Shown piece after piece: positions 42,331 through 50,657 of a stretch of DNA of 64,000 bases (the stretch's first letter is position 1; each line of letters opens with the position of its first letter). Below the pieces are notes generated by a model that was not told where the DNA came from, did no database searches, and was given only the letters and a program-made list of their open reading frames with translations. The translations under genes were made by a program, and so were the position numbers. Source of the stretch: Halovivax limisalsi (lineage in GTDB: Archaea > Halobacteriota > Halobacteria > Halobacteriales > Natrialbaceae). The stretch lies in NCBI RefSeq assembly GCF_023093535.1, contig NZ_CP095757.1:2852001-2916000 (forward strand), given 5' to 3'.

Positions 42331-43201
42331 CGTCGCTCACCCCGGATTCGCCGTCGGTCTCGCCGAGGACGGGCTCCGACTCGGTTTCGTCCGGGGTGGC
42401 CGCGTCGAGGAGTGCGCTGTCCGGTTCGCTCGGTTCGTCGTCGCCGGGAAGCTGGGGGTGTTCCCCGACCGAAAGCGAGTGCGAGCCGAAGATCGAGCTT
42501 CGGGGCTCGACGTCGACGAACGCGGCTTCGCAGTGCGGACAGGTCGGGCGGGTGAGCAGCGCGATCTCGAGGCTCGCGCCACACGCCTCGCAGTCGGCGT
42601 TCCCGATCCCGTGGCGATTGGCCGTTCGCTTGAGGCGTTCGGTCGCGTTGCGCCGCCGTTCCCGGGCGACGACCGTCGCCCGCCAGTCGCGGAGTTCGAG
42701 GATCGCGCGCGCGAGCGTCGCGGACTGCTCGGTCAGCGTCTCCGTCTCGTCGACGACGTGTTCGAACACCGATTCGAAGTTCTCGAACCCCTCGTCCGTT
42801 CGCGACTCCAGGGCCTCGAGCTCGGCCTCGATCGACGCGAGCGACGATTCCAGCGCCGCGATCGCGTCGCGCTCGGCATAGGCCTCGTGGTCGTGGTCGG
42901 CCGGCGCGTTCGCGTCGGCCTCGCGCTTGACCTGGAGGACGCGCTCGCGGACGTCCTCGACGTGATCGACGAACTCCTCGCGCTGGGCCTCGAGTCTGGA
43001 TTCGAGCGCCTCGAGATCGCTCGCCGTCGCCAGTTCGGCGTCGACGTCGTCCCTCGCGAAGACGTGTGCCGCCTGAATCAGTCGCCGACAGGTCGTCTCG
43101 GGAGGCTCCCCGTGACGGTCGGCTTGCTCGTTGACCCACCGAGTGACCTCGGGGGGCAACGACTCCGCGACCGTCCCGTCCTCGCAGGGCTCGCTCGCCA
43201 T
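42323..43201 (-). CDS. Coiled-coil protein with zinc-ribbon-like end, unknown function
   Basis: Protein of 292 residues. The N-terminus resembles a short helical domain (LPPEVTRWVNEQADRHGEP, ETTCRRLIQAAHVF), followed by a coiled coil from about 60 to 170 (LEALESRLEAQREEFVDHVED and IAALESSLASIEAELEALES). Then come ADCEACGASLEIALLTRPTCPHCEAAF, a Cys4 zinc-ribbon-like unit, and an acidic tail. TATA-like GGTTAAGGA (43226-43234) lies 29 bases before ATG 43201. Together with the next gene it forms a two-gene unit before tfs. No family function known to me. Confidence 0.8.
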   Translation of the reverse strand: MASEPCEDGTVAESLPPEVTRWVNEQADRHGEPPETTCRRLIQAAHVFARDDVDAELATASDLEALESRLEAQREEFVDHVEDVRERVLQVKREADANAPADHDHEAYAERDAIAALESSLASIEAELEALESRTDEGFENFESVFEHVVDETETLTEQSATLARAILELRDWRATVVARERRRNATERLKRTANRHGIGNADCEACGASLEIALLTRPTCPHCEAAFVDVEPRSSIFGSHSLSVGEHPQLPGDDEPSEPDSALLDAATPDETESEPVLGETDGESGVSDDA

Positions 43202-43225
43202 CGAGCCTACCTTGTGGCGGTTTCT

Positions 43226-43234
43226 CCTTAACCG
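43226..43234 (-). promoter_or_regulatory. TATA-like box of the coiled-coil protein gene
   Basis: GGTTAAGGA on the minus strand, centred 29 bases before ATG 43201. Confidence 0.5.
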
Positions 43235-43407
43235 TTGTTCCCAACTCAGCGTTCGTATCGACCGCGTCGCGGCCGCGGATCCGATTCCGGCGGGATCGCC
43301 CGGGTCGACAAGCCCCGCCGCAGGGTCGAACCGAGGGGTTCGGCGTCCGGTGTGACCCGACGACGGAGGACCCATCGAGAGAGCGAGTGATGGTGAGACC
43401 CTGGTCC

Positions 43408-44244
43408 TCACCTGATCTTCCTGACGTTGCTGATGTCGAAGCCGCTCTCCCTGATTTCCGTCTCGAAGCGCACGATATCCTCGCTCTCGATGCGCGAGAG
43501 GACGCCCCGGAACTCCTCGACGACGAGCGTCCGCGCCCGCTCTGAGCCGCCGCTCTCCCACTCGAAGGCCAGCGTGCCGTCGACGGCGTCCTTGAGCCGG
43601 CCCAGCGTCGTCGGATCGATCGAGGCCGTGCTGGCGAGCAGGAGCACGAGCCCGCCCCACTGGTAGGCGGCTCGCGAGAGTCCCTTCAGCATGTAGATCA
43701 GTTTCGTCGGGCCGATTCGCCCGCCGGCGGCGTCGAGCAGATCGGTCACGGAGTCGACGATCACGAGGTTCCCCGCCGCGTGTTCGGTGAAGAACTCGCC
43801 GAGCACCTCGAGGAGTTCGCGTCGCTGCTGGTTCTCGCCGAGCTTTCTGATGTCCGGCGTCGTCTCGGAGTACCACTCCGTCGGGACGGGCGTGAGCTGA
43901 AAGTAGTGCTTCGAGAGGTCCTCGACGCCGATCTCGGCCGCCGCAGCGTCGACGAGATCGTCCTCCATCGCGAACCGCATCTCGTCGAGCACCGCGTCGG
44001 ACTGGTCCGTAAACGTGACGTAATGGACGGCGCCGGGGCGGGTCGCGGCGGGCTCGAGGTCGCCGTAGTAGAGCTCGAACTGCGTCCGGTCCGCCCTCGC
44101 GAGCGCGTTCAGCGCCGCGCTCGTGTAGCAGAACTCCCGGGCCCCGGCCCCCACGTCACCGGTGAGCAACACGACGCTCCCCGCGGGCGCGCCGCCCCCG
44201 ATCGTGGCGTCGAGCCGCGAGATGCCGAAGGGGATCCGATCCAT
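43408..44244 (-). CDS. RecA/RadA-superfamily (HTR-like) protein with degenerate Walker A
   Basis: Protein of 278 residues with a KaiC/RadA-like start (IPFGISRLDATIGGGAPAGSVVLLTGD). The P-loop reads GDVGAGARE where GxxGxGKS/T is expected, so the nucleotide-binding Lys is missing, while the Walker B strand NLVIVDSVTDLL is kept. The region LSRAAYQWGGLVLLLAST resembles the L1/L2 portion of the fold. The haloarchaeal HTR-like group is known by name only, with no established function. TATA-like GGTTTATC (about 44267-44274) lies 27 bases before ATG 44244. Confidence 0.85.
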   Translation of the reverse strand: MDRIPFGISRLDATIGGGAPAGSVVLLTGDVGAGAREFCYTSAALNALARADRTQFELYYGDLEPAATRPGAVHYVTFTDQSDAVLDEMRFAMEDDLVDAAAAEIGVEDLSKHYFQLTPVPTEWYSETTPDIRKLGENQQRRELLEVLGEFFTEHAAGNLVIVDSVTDLLDAAGGRIGPTKLIYMLKGLSRAAYQWGGLVLLLASTASIDPTTLGRLKDAVDGTLAFEWESGGSERARTLVVEEFRGVLSRIESEDIVRFETEIRESGFDISNVRKIR

Positions 44245-44266
44245 GCAGTGTCCATACCCGAGCGAC

Positions 44267-44274
44267 GATAAACC
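44267..44274 (-). promoter_or_regulatory. TATA-like box of the RecA-like gene
   Basis: GGTTTATC on the minus strand, centred about 27 bases before ATG 44244. Confidence 0.5.
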
Positions 44275-44382
44275 AGTTGTGGCAGCCCGGTCGCGCTATC
44301 GCGAGCGGCGTCGGCCGACGCCGACGGTAACGGGCCAGTGAGACACAATCAGGAGGGCCAGAACGAGTAGCCAGCGGGCCCG

Positions 44383-45348
44383 TCAGGAATCGACGCGCGC
44401 ACCCGACCGGGCCGGTTCGCTGACGAGTACCGATCCCTCGAGTCCGAGCTCGTCGAGCACGCGGCGCGCGTCGGCCGCCGCCTCCGCGGCGCGTGCCTCG
44501 TCGGTCACCCCGTACACCGCCGGGCCCCACGACGACTGGCCGAGTCCCGAAAGCACCGACCCAGATTCGAGCGCGTCGACGAGGCGGCCGGCCGGCGGTC
44601 GGTAGAGGCCGCCCTGCGTCTCCGCGTACCAGCTCCCGTTCAGTCGTCCGATTCGACCGATCGCGTCCCCGAAGGCGTCGAGCCGGCCCTCCGCCGCCGC
44701 CGGGAGCAGCCGCCGCGTGAGGACGCCCGCGATCTCGTCGGCCGTCGCCGGGTCGCCGCTCTCGACCACGCGCCGGATGCTGTCGTCCTCCGCGTCGCCG
44801 CTCCGGCCGGTTTCGGCCGCGGGCAACGCGACGACGAACCGCCAGTCCGCGGGCAGGTCGTGTCTCGCCACGACGGGCGGAACGTTCCACTCGCCGGTCG
44901 CCGGCGGCTCGGCCGTAAAGCGGGACGTGGGGTGGCCGCCGTCGACGACGAACCCGCCCGCCTCGAACGTGGCCACGCCGACCCCGCTTCGACCGCCTCG
45001 GCCCAGCTCGGGCGCGTGTTCGCGAACCCGGGGCTCGAGATCGTAGGCGTGCGCCGTGGCCGCGTAGATCGCCAGGGCCAGCTGCGTCCCGCTGCCGAGG
45101 CCGACGTGGGCCGGCAGTCGTCGCTCCACGGACACGTCGACGCCCGCGACGGAGAGGACGGAGACGGCCCGCTCGGCGTACCGTCGGGTCACCTCGTCCG
45201 GCGCGGAGACGGCGTCGGCGCGACTCGCCCCGACGCGAACGCGGGGCTCTGCGAGTCCGACGCCGATCCCGCCGTAGAGGCGTTCGTGCGTCAGGGAGAG
45301 GTTCTGAAAGCCCACGTGCAGCCGCGCGCCGGCGCTGACCGTCACCAT
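44383..45348 (-). CDS. Beta-ribofuranosylaminobenzene 5'-phosphate synthase-like protein (GHMP fold)
   Basis: GHMP-kinase-superfamily protein of 321 residues similar to RFAP synthase, which in methanogens joins p-aminobenzoate or 4-hydroxybenzoate to PRPP, the first committed step to the pterin cofactor methanopterin. Seen: RLHVGFQNLSLTHERLYGGIGVGL, the GHMP loop LPAHVGLGSGTQLALAIYAA, GRGGRSGVGVATFEAGGFVVDGGH, and SSWGPAVYGVTD near the end. ATG 45348 is supported by TATA-like CCTTTACAC 28 bases upstream. Haloarchaea are not known to use methanopterin, so the product here is uncertain. Confidence 0.83.
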   Translation of the reverse strand: MVTVSAGARLHVGFQNLSLTHERLYGGIGVGLAEPRVRVGASRADAVSAPDEVTRRYAERAVSVLSVAGVDVSVERRLPAHVGLGSGTQLALAIYAATAHAYDLEPRVREHAPELGRGGRSGVGVATFEAGGFVVDGGHPTSRFTAEPPATGEWNVPPVVARHDLPADWRFVVALPAAETGRSGDAEDDSIRRVVESGDPATADEIAGVLTRRLLPAAAEGRLDAFGDAIGRIGRLNGSWYAETQGGLYRPPAGRLVDALESGSVLSGLGQSSWGPAVYGVTDEARAAEAAADARRVLDELGLEGSVLVSEPARSGARVDS

Positions 45349-45371
45349 CGGATATCGACGTACGGCGGGTC

Positions 45372-45380
45372 GTGTAAAGG
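45372..45380 (-). promoter_or_regulatory. TATA-like box of the RFAP-synthase-like gene
   Basis: CCTTTACAC on the minus strand, about 28 bases before ATG 45348. Confidence 0.5.
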
Positions 45381-45496
45381 GGATTTCGGCGCGGGCAACG
45401 CCTGCAGACGTCCCCAGCGGGATCGATGGATCAAGCCCAGCGCCACGCAGATGGGGTTTCGCCGGCGACCGGTCCGCCATCGACCGGGCCAGGCAC

Positions 45497-45505
45497 ACTT
45501 ATTCC
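45497..45505 (+). promoter_or_regulatory. TATA-like box of the RuvC-fold-like gene
   Basis: CACTTATTC centred about 26 bases before GTG 45527; it shares a divergent region with the RFAP-synthase-like gene. Confidence 0.5.
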
Positions 45506-45526
45506 GCCAGCGGCCCAACGTGGAGC

Positions 45527-46285
45527 GTGATCGTCGTCGCGACCGATGACTTCGAGCTCTATCACGAGGTCGTCACGGAGCTTCGCGAGCGCGAGACCAC
45601 CTTCACCACGGTCGAACCCGACGCCGACCTCCCCGAGGCCGCGACCGTCGTCATCACCGACGCCGAGACCGAGGCTCGGTTCGCGGACGCGGACGCCCCG
45701 GTCGTGGTCGGCGAACCGGACGAACCGCGGCTGGCGGTCGATCGCGCGCTCGCGCTGACGCGAGCCGGGGGCGGGCGGACGACCGTCGGCGTCGACCCGG
45801 GCCGCCGGCCGGGCATCGCCGTCCTCGCGGACGACGTCGTCGTCGCGGCGTTCCAGGTGCCCCTCGCCGACGCCGTCGACACGATACTCAGCGAACTGGA
45901 CGAAGCGACGGAGCCGATCGTACGGATCGGCGACGGCGCGCGCCTGCAGGGGAGCACGCTGATCAACGACCTCCCGGACGACGTCCGCGTCGAACTCGTC
46001 GACGAGACCGGGACGACGCCGTACCTCGGCACCGGCGCGCGCGGCATGGGCGACGTGATCGCCGCCGCGAACATCGCCCGCATCGAGGGCGAACCGATCA
46101 CGGAACGCGAGATCGACCCGACCGCCGGCGAACTCCAGCGCATCAAGGATCGCTCGCGCGAATCCGGCGACTCGAACCGCTCGATCGACGAGTCGCTTGC
46201 TCGCCGGGTCGCCGCCGGCGAACTCACCATCGACGAAGCCCTCGAGGCCCACCGCGAGACCCGCGCCGACGAGCAGGACAGCTGA
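45527..46285 (+). CDS. Possible RuvC/RNase H-fold protein
   Basis: Protein of 252 residues starting with GTG. The first 75 residues form an alpha/beta unit (MIVVATDDFELYHEVVTEL, ATVVITDAETEARF). The centre begins TTVGVDPGRRPGIAVLADDVVV, resembling the first strand pair of RuvC/YqgF and of archaeal DUF460-type proteins, where the Asp-Pro-Gly carries a metal ligand; IVRIGDGARL and VELVDETGTTPYL may be later strands. The C-terminus is helical (ESLARRVAAGELTIDEALEAHRE). The fold is an inference from the DPG motif; function is not known. Confidence 0.72.
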   Translation: MIVVATDDFELYHEVVTELRERETTFTTVEPDADLPEAATVVITDAETEARFADADAPVVVGEPDEPRLAVDRALALTRAGGGRTTVGVDPGRRPGIAVLADDVVVAAFQVPLADAVDTILSELDEATEPIVRIGDGARLQGSTLINDLPDDVRVELVDETGTTPYLGTGARGMGDVIAAANIARIEGEPITEREIDPTAGELQRIKDRSRESGDSNRSIDESLARRVAAGELTIDEALEAHRETRADEQDS

Positions 46286-46375
46286 GAACGAGCGAACGCC
46301 TCCTATCCGTATTTCGATCGGTTCGGATCCCGAAACCGAGTATACCCGCGCCGAGTGCGACGACCACCGACCGGG

Positions 46376-49300
46376 TCAGTCGTCCTCGCCCGGCGAGAAC
46401 CTGTCACGGCTCTCGTCGACCGTCGGCTGTCCGACCTCGTCGCCGTCGCCCACCGATCCACCCGTTGATCCGTCGGATCCGACGCCGTCCGCACCGTCAG
46501 CGCCGGTCGCGGCGTCACCCGGTTGCGCCCCCTCCCGACCCGCGGATCCGGCGGGGGAGTCGTCGGCGCCCACGCCCGCCGGTCCCGCCGTCGATTCCTC
46601 GGCCGACGGCTCGTCGAACGAGATGTCCGGTCCGAGGTACCGCGTCCAGACGACCAGCAGGCTCGGCAGGACGAGCACGCTCGCCAGGAAGGCGTAGATG
46701 ATCGTCATGCCGGTGATGATGCCGAACTGCTGGAGCGGCGGGATGATGGCGAAGGCGAGCACGCCGAAGCCGCCGACCGTCGTCGCCGCCGAGCCGAGCA
46801 GGGCGCCGCCGGTCCCGGTGATCGTCCGTGTCATCGACTCCCAGACCGATCCGGTCCGCTCGAGTTCGAGGTTGTAGCGCTCGCTGACGTGGATGCTGTA
46901 GGCCACGCCGAGCCCGACGGTGAGGCTCGTGATCATCCCCGTCATCACGTTAAAGGGGATCCCGAGCAGGTACATCGTCCCGAGGATCCACGAGACGCTC
47001 AGGAGGACCGGCAACAGGGTGACCGCGCCGAGGGTCGCGCTGCCCTCCGTAATGCGGTAGGTGGCCATCAGGAAGGCGAAGACGGCCACGAACGTCACCA
47101 GCAGGCTCTCGATGACCGTGTCCATCAACTGGTCGGAGACGATGTGGAACAGGATCGTCTGGCCGGTGGCCGTCGCCCGGACGCCGGGCCCCTCGATGCC
47201 CTCGGCGATGGTTCGCATCTCCGCGGTGACGGTGCCCATGTCCGCCGCCCCGCTGGTCGAGATGACCATCCGCACGTCCGTGTACTCGCCGTCGGCGGAC
47301 CGGTGGATGACGTTCGACGCCTGTTCGGGGGCGACGGCGAACAGTTCGTCGTACACCCGCTCGACGTTCTGGTCGGGGACGCCGTCGTTCCCCACGGTGT
47401 CGGCGGCCGCGAGCGTCGCGTTGAACGACTCGTTCTGGGCCGCGACCTCCCGCATCGTTCGCAACGGACTCCGGAGGTCCGCCTCGCCGCTCGACAGCGT
47501 GACCACGACCGAACTGTTGGCCGCCGCGCGCTCGGCGTCGGCGAGGCGTTCTACCGTCGCCGGATCGGTGACGCCCTCCCCTTCGACGACGATCTGGGCC
47601 TGCGAATCCTCCCGGACGAAGTTCTCGTTGACGAAGGCCAGGTTCTCCTTCATCGTATACTCGCCCGGCCGGAGCGGTCCCGGCAGGTTGTCCGTCCACT
47701 CCGGCGGCTGTTCGGCGATGAAGTCCTCCTGGTCGAACGTCGTATCGACCTGGGAGGCGCCGTAGGCGCCACCGGCGCTCAACAGGAGCGCGAGGACGAT
47801 GACGACGATGGGCGCTCGCCTGGCCGCCTTCGAGCCGACCGAGAGGAGCTGACTGAACCGGCCGCCGCCGGTCCCGAACGCGCGCTTCCGGCGGTCGTAG
47901 CCGTGGCGCTCGAAGAAGTCGTCGAGTTCCACCTTCATCGCCGGGATCAACAATCCGAAGATGAGCAGCGCCGCCGTGATGCCGACGGCGCTGACGACGC
48001 CGAAGTCCTGAATCGGCGGGACCGGACTCGTCAAATTCGAGAGGAAGCCGATGACCGTCGTCGCCGTCACCCAGACGAGCGCGACGCCGACGCCGGCCAG
48101 CGCCACCTTCATCGATCCGCGGCTGTCACCCGATCCGGATTCGCCACCCGCCTGGCGCTGTTCGCGGTGGCGCATGAAGATGTGGATCGCGTAGTCGATC
48201 GAGAGCCCGATCAACAGGACCGGGACGGCGATGAAGATCTGGTTGAAGGAGATGTCCGCCCAGCCCATGAAGCCGAACGTCCAGACGAGGACGGCCACGA
48301 TGCCGAACACGCCCACGAGGATGTCGAGGACGTCGCGGTAGGCCACGATCAGTGCGAGGACGACGAACAACAGCGCGAGCGGGCCGACGATCGCGAGGCT
48401 ATCGACCATCGAGTTGTTGATTTCCTCGCTCATGATCCCGCCGCCGAAGATCATGACGTCGAGACCCTCCGCGGTCACCGCCTCGTCCGCGACGGACTGC
48501 ATGGCCAGCTGGGCGTCGATGATCGCATCCGACGTGGTCATGCCACCCTGGCCGCCACCACCGCCGCCGCTGGTCTCGTGCGTGACGAGCAGCATCGTGG
48601 CGTTTGCCTCCATCGACCCGATCTCGTAGTCGGTCGGCACGAACGCCAATCCGTTCAACCGGCTCGATGAATCCTCGCTCAGGACGGTTCCGAGCGCGTG
48701 TTCGTACGACGACGCGTTCATCGATTCGATCGCCTCGATCTGTTCGCCGAGCGAGGGCGTCGACGCGTTTTCCAGCGCTGCGCGCTCGGTCCGCAGCTCC
48801 TGGCCCAGTTCCTCGAGTCGAGCAGCCTCAGACTCGAGTGCCGATCGGCGCTCCGAGAGCGCCTCGTACTCGGCTTCGAGCACGCCCTGGGTTCCCAGCT
48901 GGTAGGCCTGCGACACCTGGGACTCGTTCTCGGCAGTTCGCAGCAGTTCGACCGCCCGCTCGAAGGTGGCGAAGTGCGATTCGTTTAGCTCGACCGGCGA
49001 GGCCTGATTCGCCCGCTCGAACTGCGTCTGCGGCGTCGCGGACGAATCGGCCTGCAGCGTTTCGAGCGCGCTGCGCAGCGACTCCGAAGTCGCGTTCAGT
49101 TCGGCTCCTCGCTGCTCCAGCGCCGCAGATTCCGCCTGAACACTCGCGTTCAGCCGCTCGACCTCGGCGGCCTGCTGCCGGAGTTCGCGTTGTTGCTCGC
49201 CCCTGATCGCCGTGAGCGCCACGAGATTCGCCACGCCGACCGTCGGCTGCTCCGTCGAGAGCGTCCGGTTGATCGTTTCGTCGGTTCTGAACGCCTGTTG

Positions 49301-49582
49301 CAGTTCCAGTTGCGAGACGAGCGCGTCCTGTGAGAGGACGTTCTCGTCACCCCGCACGATCACCTGCGCCGACGTGGTGTTATCCTCCCCGCTCCCGAAG
49401 TTCTCCCCCGCTTCTTCCAGCACCGCCTGCTCCGGCGAGTCGCTCTGAAAGGCGTCGAGCGAGGACTCCTGGGTAACCATCCCCGCACCGGCGCCCATCA
49501 CGACCGTCAGAACGAGCATGACGGCGATTACGGCCCGGCTGTGATCGACGATCCGCCCCGAAAGTCGGTCCACCCAGCTCAT
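46376..49582 (-). CDS. RND-superfamily (MMPL-type) exporter
   Basis: Large membrane transporter of 1068 residues. There is a first helix at residues 12-35, a long extracellular domain (about 36-360) containing a coiled coil (EQQRELRQQAAEVERLN and RRSALESEAARLEELGQEL), a cluster of six helices including DYAIHIFMRHREQR (typical IDY..H of MMPL proteins), a second extracellular domain (about 560-800) and a second helical set with GLGVAYSIHVSERYNLE. The C-terminal 90 residues are acidic and Gly-rich. It is divergent from a TetR regulator and likely exports a hydrophobic compound or lipid; substrate unknown. ATG 49582 overlaps the stop of a 20-codon leader ORF. Confidence 0.92.
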   Translation of the reverse strand: MSWVDRLSGRIVDHSRAVIAVMLVLTVVMGAGAGMVTQESSLDAFQSDSPEQAVLEEAGENFGSGEDNTTSAQVIVRGDENVLSQDALVSQLELQQAFRTDETINRTLSTEQPTVGVANLVALTAIRGEQQRELRQQAAEVERLNASVQAESAALEQRGAELNATSESLRSALETLQADSSATPQTQFERANQASPVELNESHFATFERAVELLRTAENESQVSQAYQLGTQGVLEAEYEALSERRSALESEAARLEELGQELRTERAALENASTPSLGEQIEAIESMNASSYEHALGTVLSEDSSSRLNGLAFVPTDYEIGSMEANATMLLVTHETSGGGGGGQGGMTTSDAIIDAQLAMQSVADEAVTAEGLDVMIFGGGIMSEEINNSMVDSLAIVGPLALLFVVLALIVAYRDVLDILVGVFGIVAVLVWTFGFMGWADISFNQIFIAVPVLLIGLSIDYAIHIFMRHREQRQAGGESGSGDSRGSMKVALAGVGVALVWVTATTVIGFLSNLTSPVPPIQDFGVVSAVGITAALLIFGLLIPAMKVELDDFFERHGYDRRKRAFGTGGGRFSQLLSVGSKAARRAPIVVIVLALLLSAGGAYGASQVDTTFDQEDFIAEQPPEWTDNLPGPLRPGEYTMKENLAFVNENFVREDSQAQIVVEGEGVTDPATVERLADAERAAANSSVVVTLSSGEADLRSPLRTMREVAAQNESFNATLAAADTVGNDGVPDQNVERVYDELFAVAPEQASNVIHRSADGEYTDVRMVISTSGAADMGTVTAEMRTIAEGIEGPGVRATATGQTILFHIVSDQLMDTVIESLLVTFVAVFAFLMATYRITEGSATLGAVTLLPVLLSVSWILGTMYLLGIPFNVMTGMITSLTVGLGVAYSIHVSERYNLELERTGSVWESMTRTITGTGGALLGSAATTVGGFGVLAFAIIPPLQQFGIITGMTIIYAFLASVLVLPSLLVVWTRYLGPDISFDEPSAEESTAGPAGVGADDSPAGSAGREGAQPGDAATGADGADGVGSDGSTGGSVGDGDEVGQPTVDESRDRFSPGEDD

Positions 49583-49641
49583 ATCGCGACCGACCCCCCA
49601 TCGGCCACCGCTCCGGTTCGCACGCGACTCTCGTCAGTCAT
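49579..49641 (-). CDS. 20-codon leader mini-ORF before the RND exporter
   Basis: ATG 49641 to TGA 49579-49581 encodes MTDESRVRTG then AVADGGSVAI. The TGA overlaps the exporter ATG (ATGA, 49582-49579), so translation could pass from one to the other. A TATA-like TTCTTACG (about 49667-49674) is centred 29 bases before this ATG, which fits a leaderless mRNA starting at the mini-ORF rather than at the exporter ATG. Not a recognised peptide; a chance frame is possible. Confidence 0.45.
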   Translation of the reverse strand: MTDESRVRTGAVADGGSVAI

Positions 49642-49645
49642 CTTG

Positions 49646-49663
49646 TGATTGAATAGTCAATCA
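49646..49663. promoter_or_regulatory. Palindromic operator upstream of the RND exporter
   Basis: TGATTGA-ATAG-TCAATCA is a perfect 7-bp inverted repeat with a 4-base centre. It occupies positions -5 to -22 relative to the leader ATG at 49641, between the TATA-like box and the predicted start site, ideal for repression. A close copy (14 of 18 bases) lies before the tetR gene. Confidence 0.8.
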
Positions 49664-49940
49664 GCACGTAAGAAGTTTCTCACTTCGGTCGATCGGACCA
49701 CCGGCGCGGGGCTTCCTACCGCGACGCGTGGCGCGGCGCGCCACCGGTGTGGACCGACCACGTCAACCAGTCCGTTCGACTCGTCCGTCCGGTGTGACAC
49801 CGCGAGGGACGCCGATACCGAAGTACCGTGTTCCGAACGGCACCGCAGAGTGGCGTGTCCCACCTATTTCGTCCGGATCGATCGTCTGCTGCCGGCCGCA
49901 CGAACAGCGGGCGAGGCGTGCGACGAAGGTACCGGCAAGG

Positions 49941-49958
49941 TGACTGATTATTCAATCG
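49941..49958. promoter_or_regulatory. Palindromic operator upstream of tetR
   Basis: TGACTGATTATTCAATCG matches the exporter operator at 14 of 18 positions and lies directly upstream of TATA-like TTTTTATG (49960-49967), where the BRE would be. It suggests that the TetR protein represses both its own gene and the exporter. Confidence 0.75.
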
Positions 49959-49959
49959 A

Positions 49960-49967
49960 TTTTTATG
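49960..49967 (+). promoter_or_regulatory. TATA-like box of the tetR unit
   Basis: TTTTTATG centred 29 bases before the leader ATG at 49993, and 85 bases before the tetR ATG. Confidence 0.6.
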
Positions 49968-49992
49968 GATCGGGGCCGTACTGCGTTACAGG

Positions 49993-50052
49993 ATGCGAGC
50001 AGGGATTGCGCCAGTCGGCGTGCGCCAGGCGGGTGAGTCGAATCCACGATGA
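49993..50052 (+). CDS. 19-codon leader mini-ORF before tetR
   Basis: ATG 49993 to TGA 50050-50052 encodes MRAGIAPVGVRQAGESNPR. Its TGA overlaps the tetR ATG at 50049 (ATGA). The TATA-like box 29 bases upstream places the likely transcription start at this ATG. It mirrors the arrangement on the divergent side. No similarity to a known peptide is apparent. Confidence 0.45.
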   Translation: MRAGIAPVGVRQAGESNPR

Positions 50053-50657
50053 GCCGGCCACCGTCGTTTCTCGAGGACCCGGATGATACTCGAGAGGCCA
50101 TCATGCGCGCGACGTACGTCGCCCTCTGCGAGCACGGCTACAGCGACCTGACGATCCAGGGCATCGGTGACGAGTTTTCGAAGAGTAAATCGCTGCTCTA
50201 TCATCACTACGACAGCAAGGACGAACTCCTGCTCGACTTTCTGGAATTCATGCTGGCGCAGGTCGAAGAACAGATGCCGACCTATCAGGCTGGCGGCGTC
50301 GACGGGTACATCGACGACATCGTCGACCAGACGTTCGCGTTCGGGTGCGACGCGGAAACGGACGACTTCGTGCGCGCGATTCTCGAACTCCGGTCCCAGG
50401 CGGCCCACGACGAGGACTTCCGCGCCTACTTCACCCGCAGCGACCAGTTCGTCCGCAAACACGTCGCCCACACCATCCGCTCCGGGATCGAACAGGGCGT
50501 CTTTCGGACGGTGTCACCCACCGAGACGGCGGCGCTCTTCCAGATCGTCTTCGTCGGCACGATCACCCAGCGGGCGACGACCGACGACGACGTCCTCACC
50601 GATGCTCGCGCCGAGTTCGAGCGGTACGTCCGCGAGTGTCTCCTCGCCGACGACTGA
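50049..50657 (+). CDS. TetR/AcrR family transcription regulator
   Basis: Probable repressor of 202 residues. The N-terminal HTH is clear: REAIMRATYVALCEHGYSDLTIQGIGDEFSKSKSLLYHHYDSKDELLLDF, with the TetR recognition helix in SKSLLYHHY. The C-terminal domain (about 75-200) is helical and would bind a ligand. Divergent position beside an RND exporter and the matching palindromes at both promoters indicate control of that exporter and of itself. The start is the ATG coupled to the upstream mini-ORF; MSRPPSFLEDPDD fits the family N-terminus. Confidence 0.93.
   Translation: MSRPPSFLEDPDDTREAIMRATYVALCEHGYSDLTIQGIGDEFSKSKSLLYHHYDSKDELLLDFLEFMLAQVEEQMPTYQAGGVDGYIDDIVDQTFAFGCDAETDDFVRAILELRSQAAHDEDFRAYFTRSDQFVRKHVAHTIRSGIEQGVFRTVSPTETAALFQIVFVGTITQRATTDDDVLTDARAEFERYVRECLLADD

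Noticed and set aside
46523-48670. 715-aa + strand frame opposite the RND exporter
   Set aside because: Arg/Asp/His-rich shadow with no domain; the minus strand gives a complete MMPL protein.
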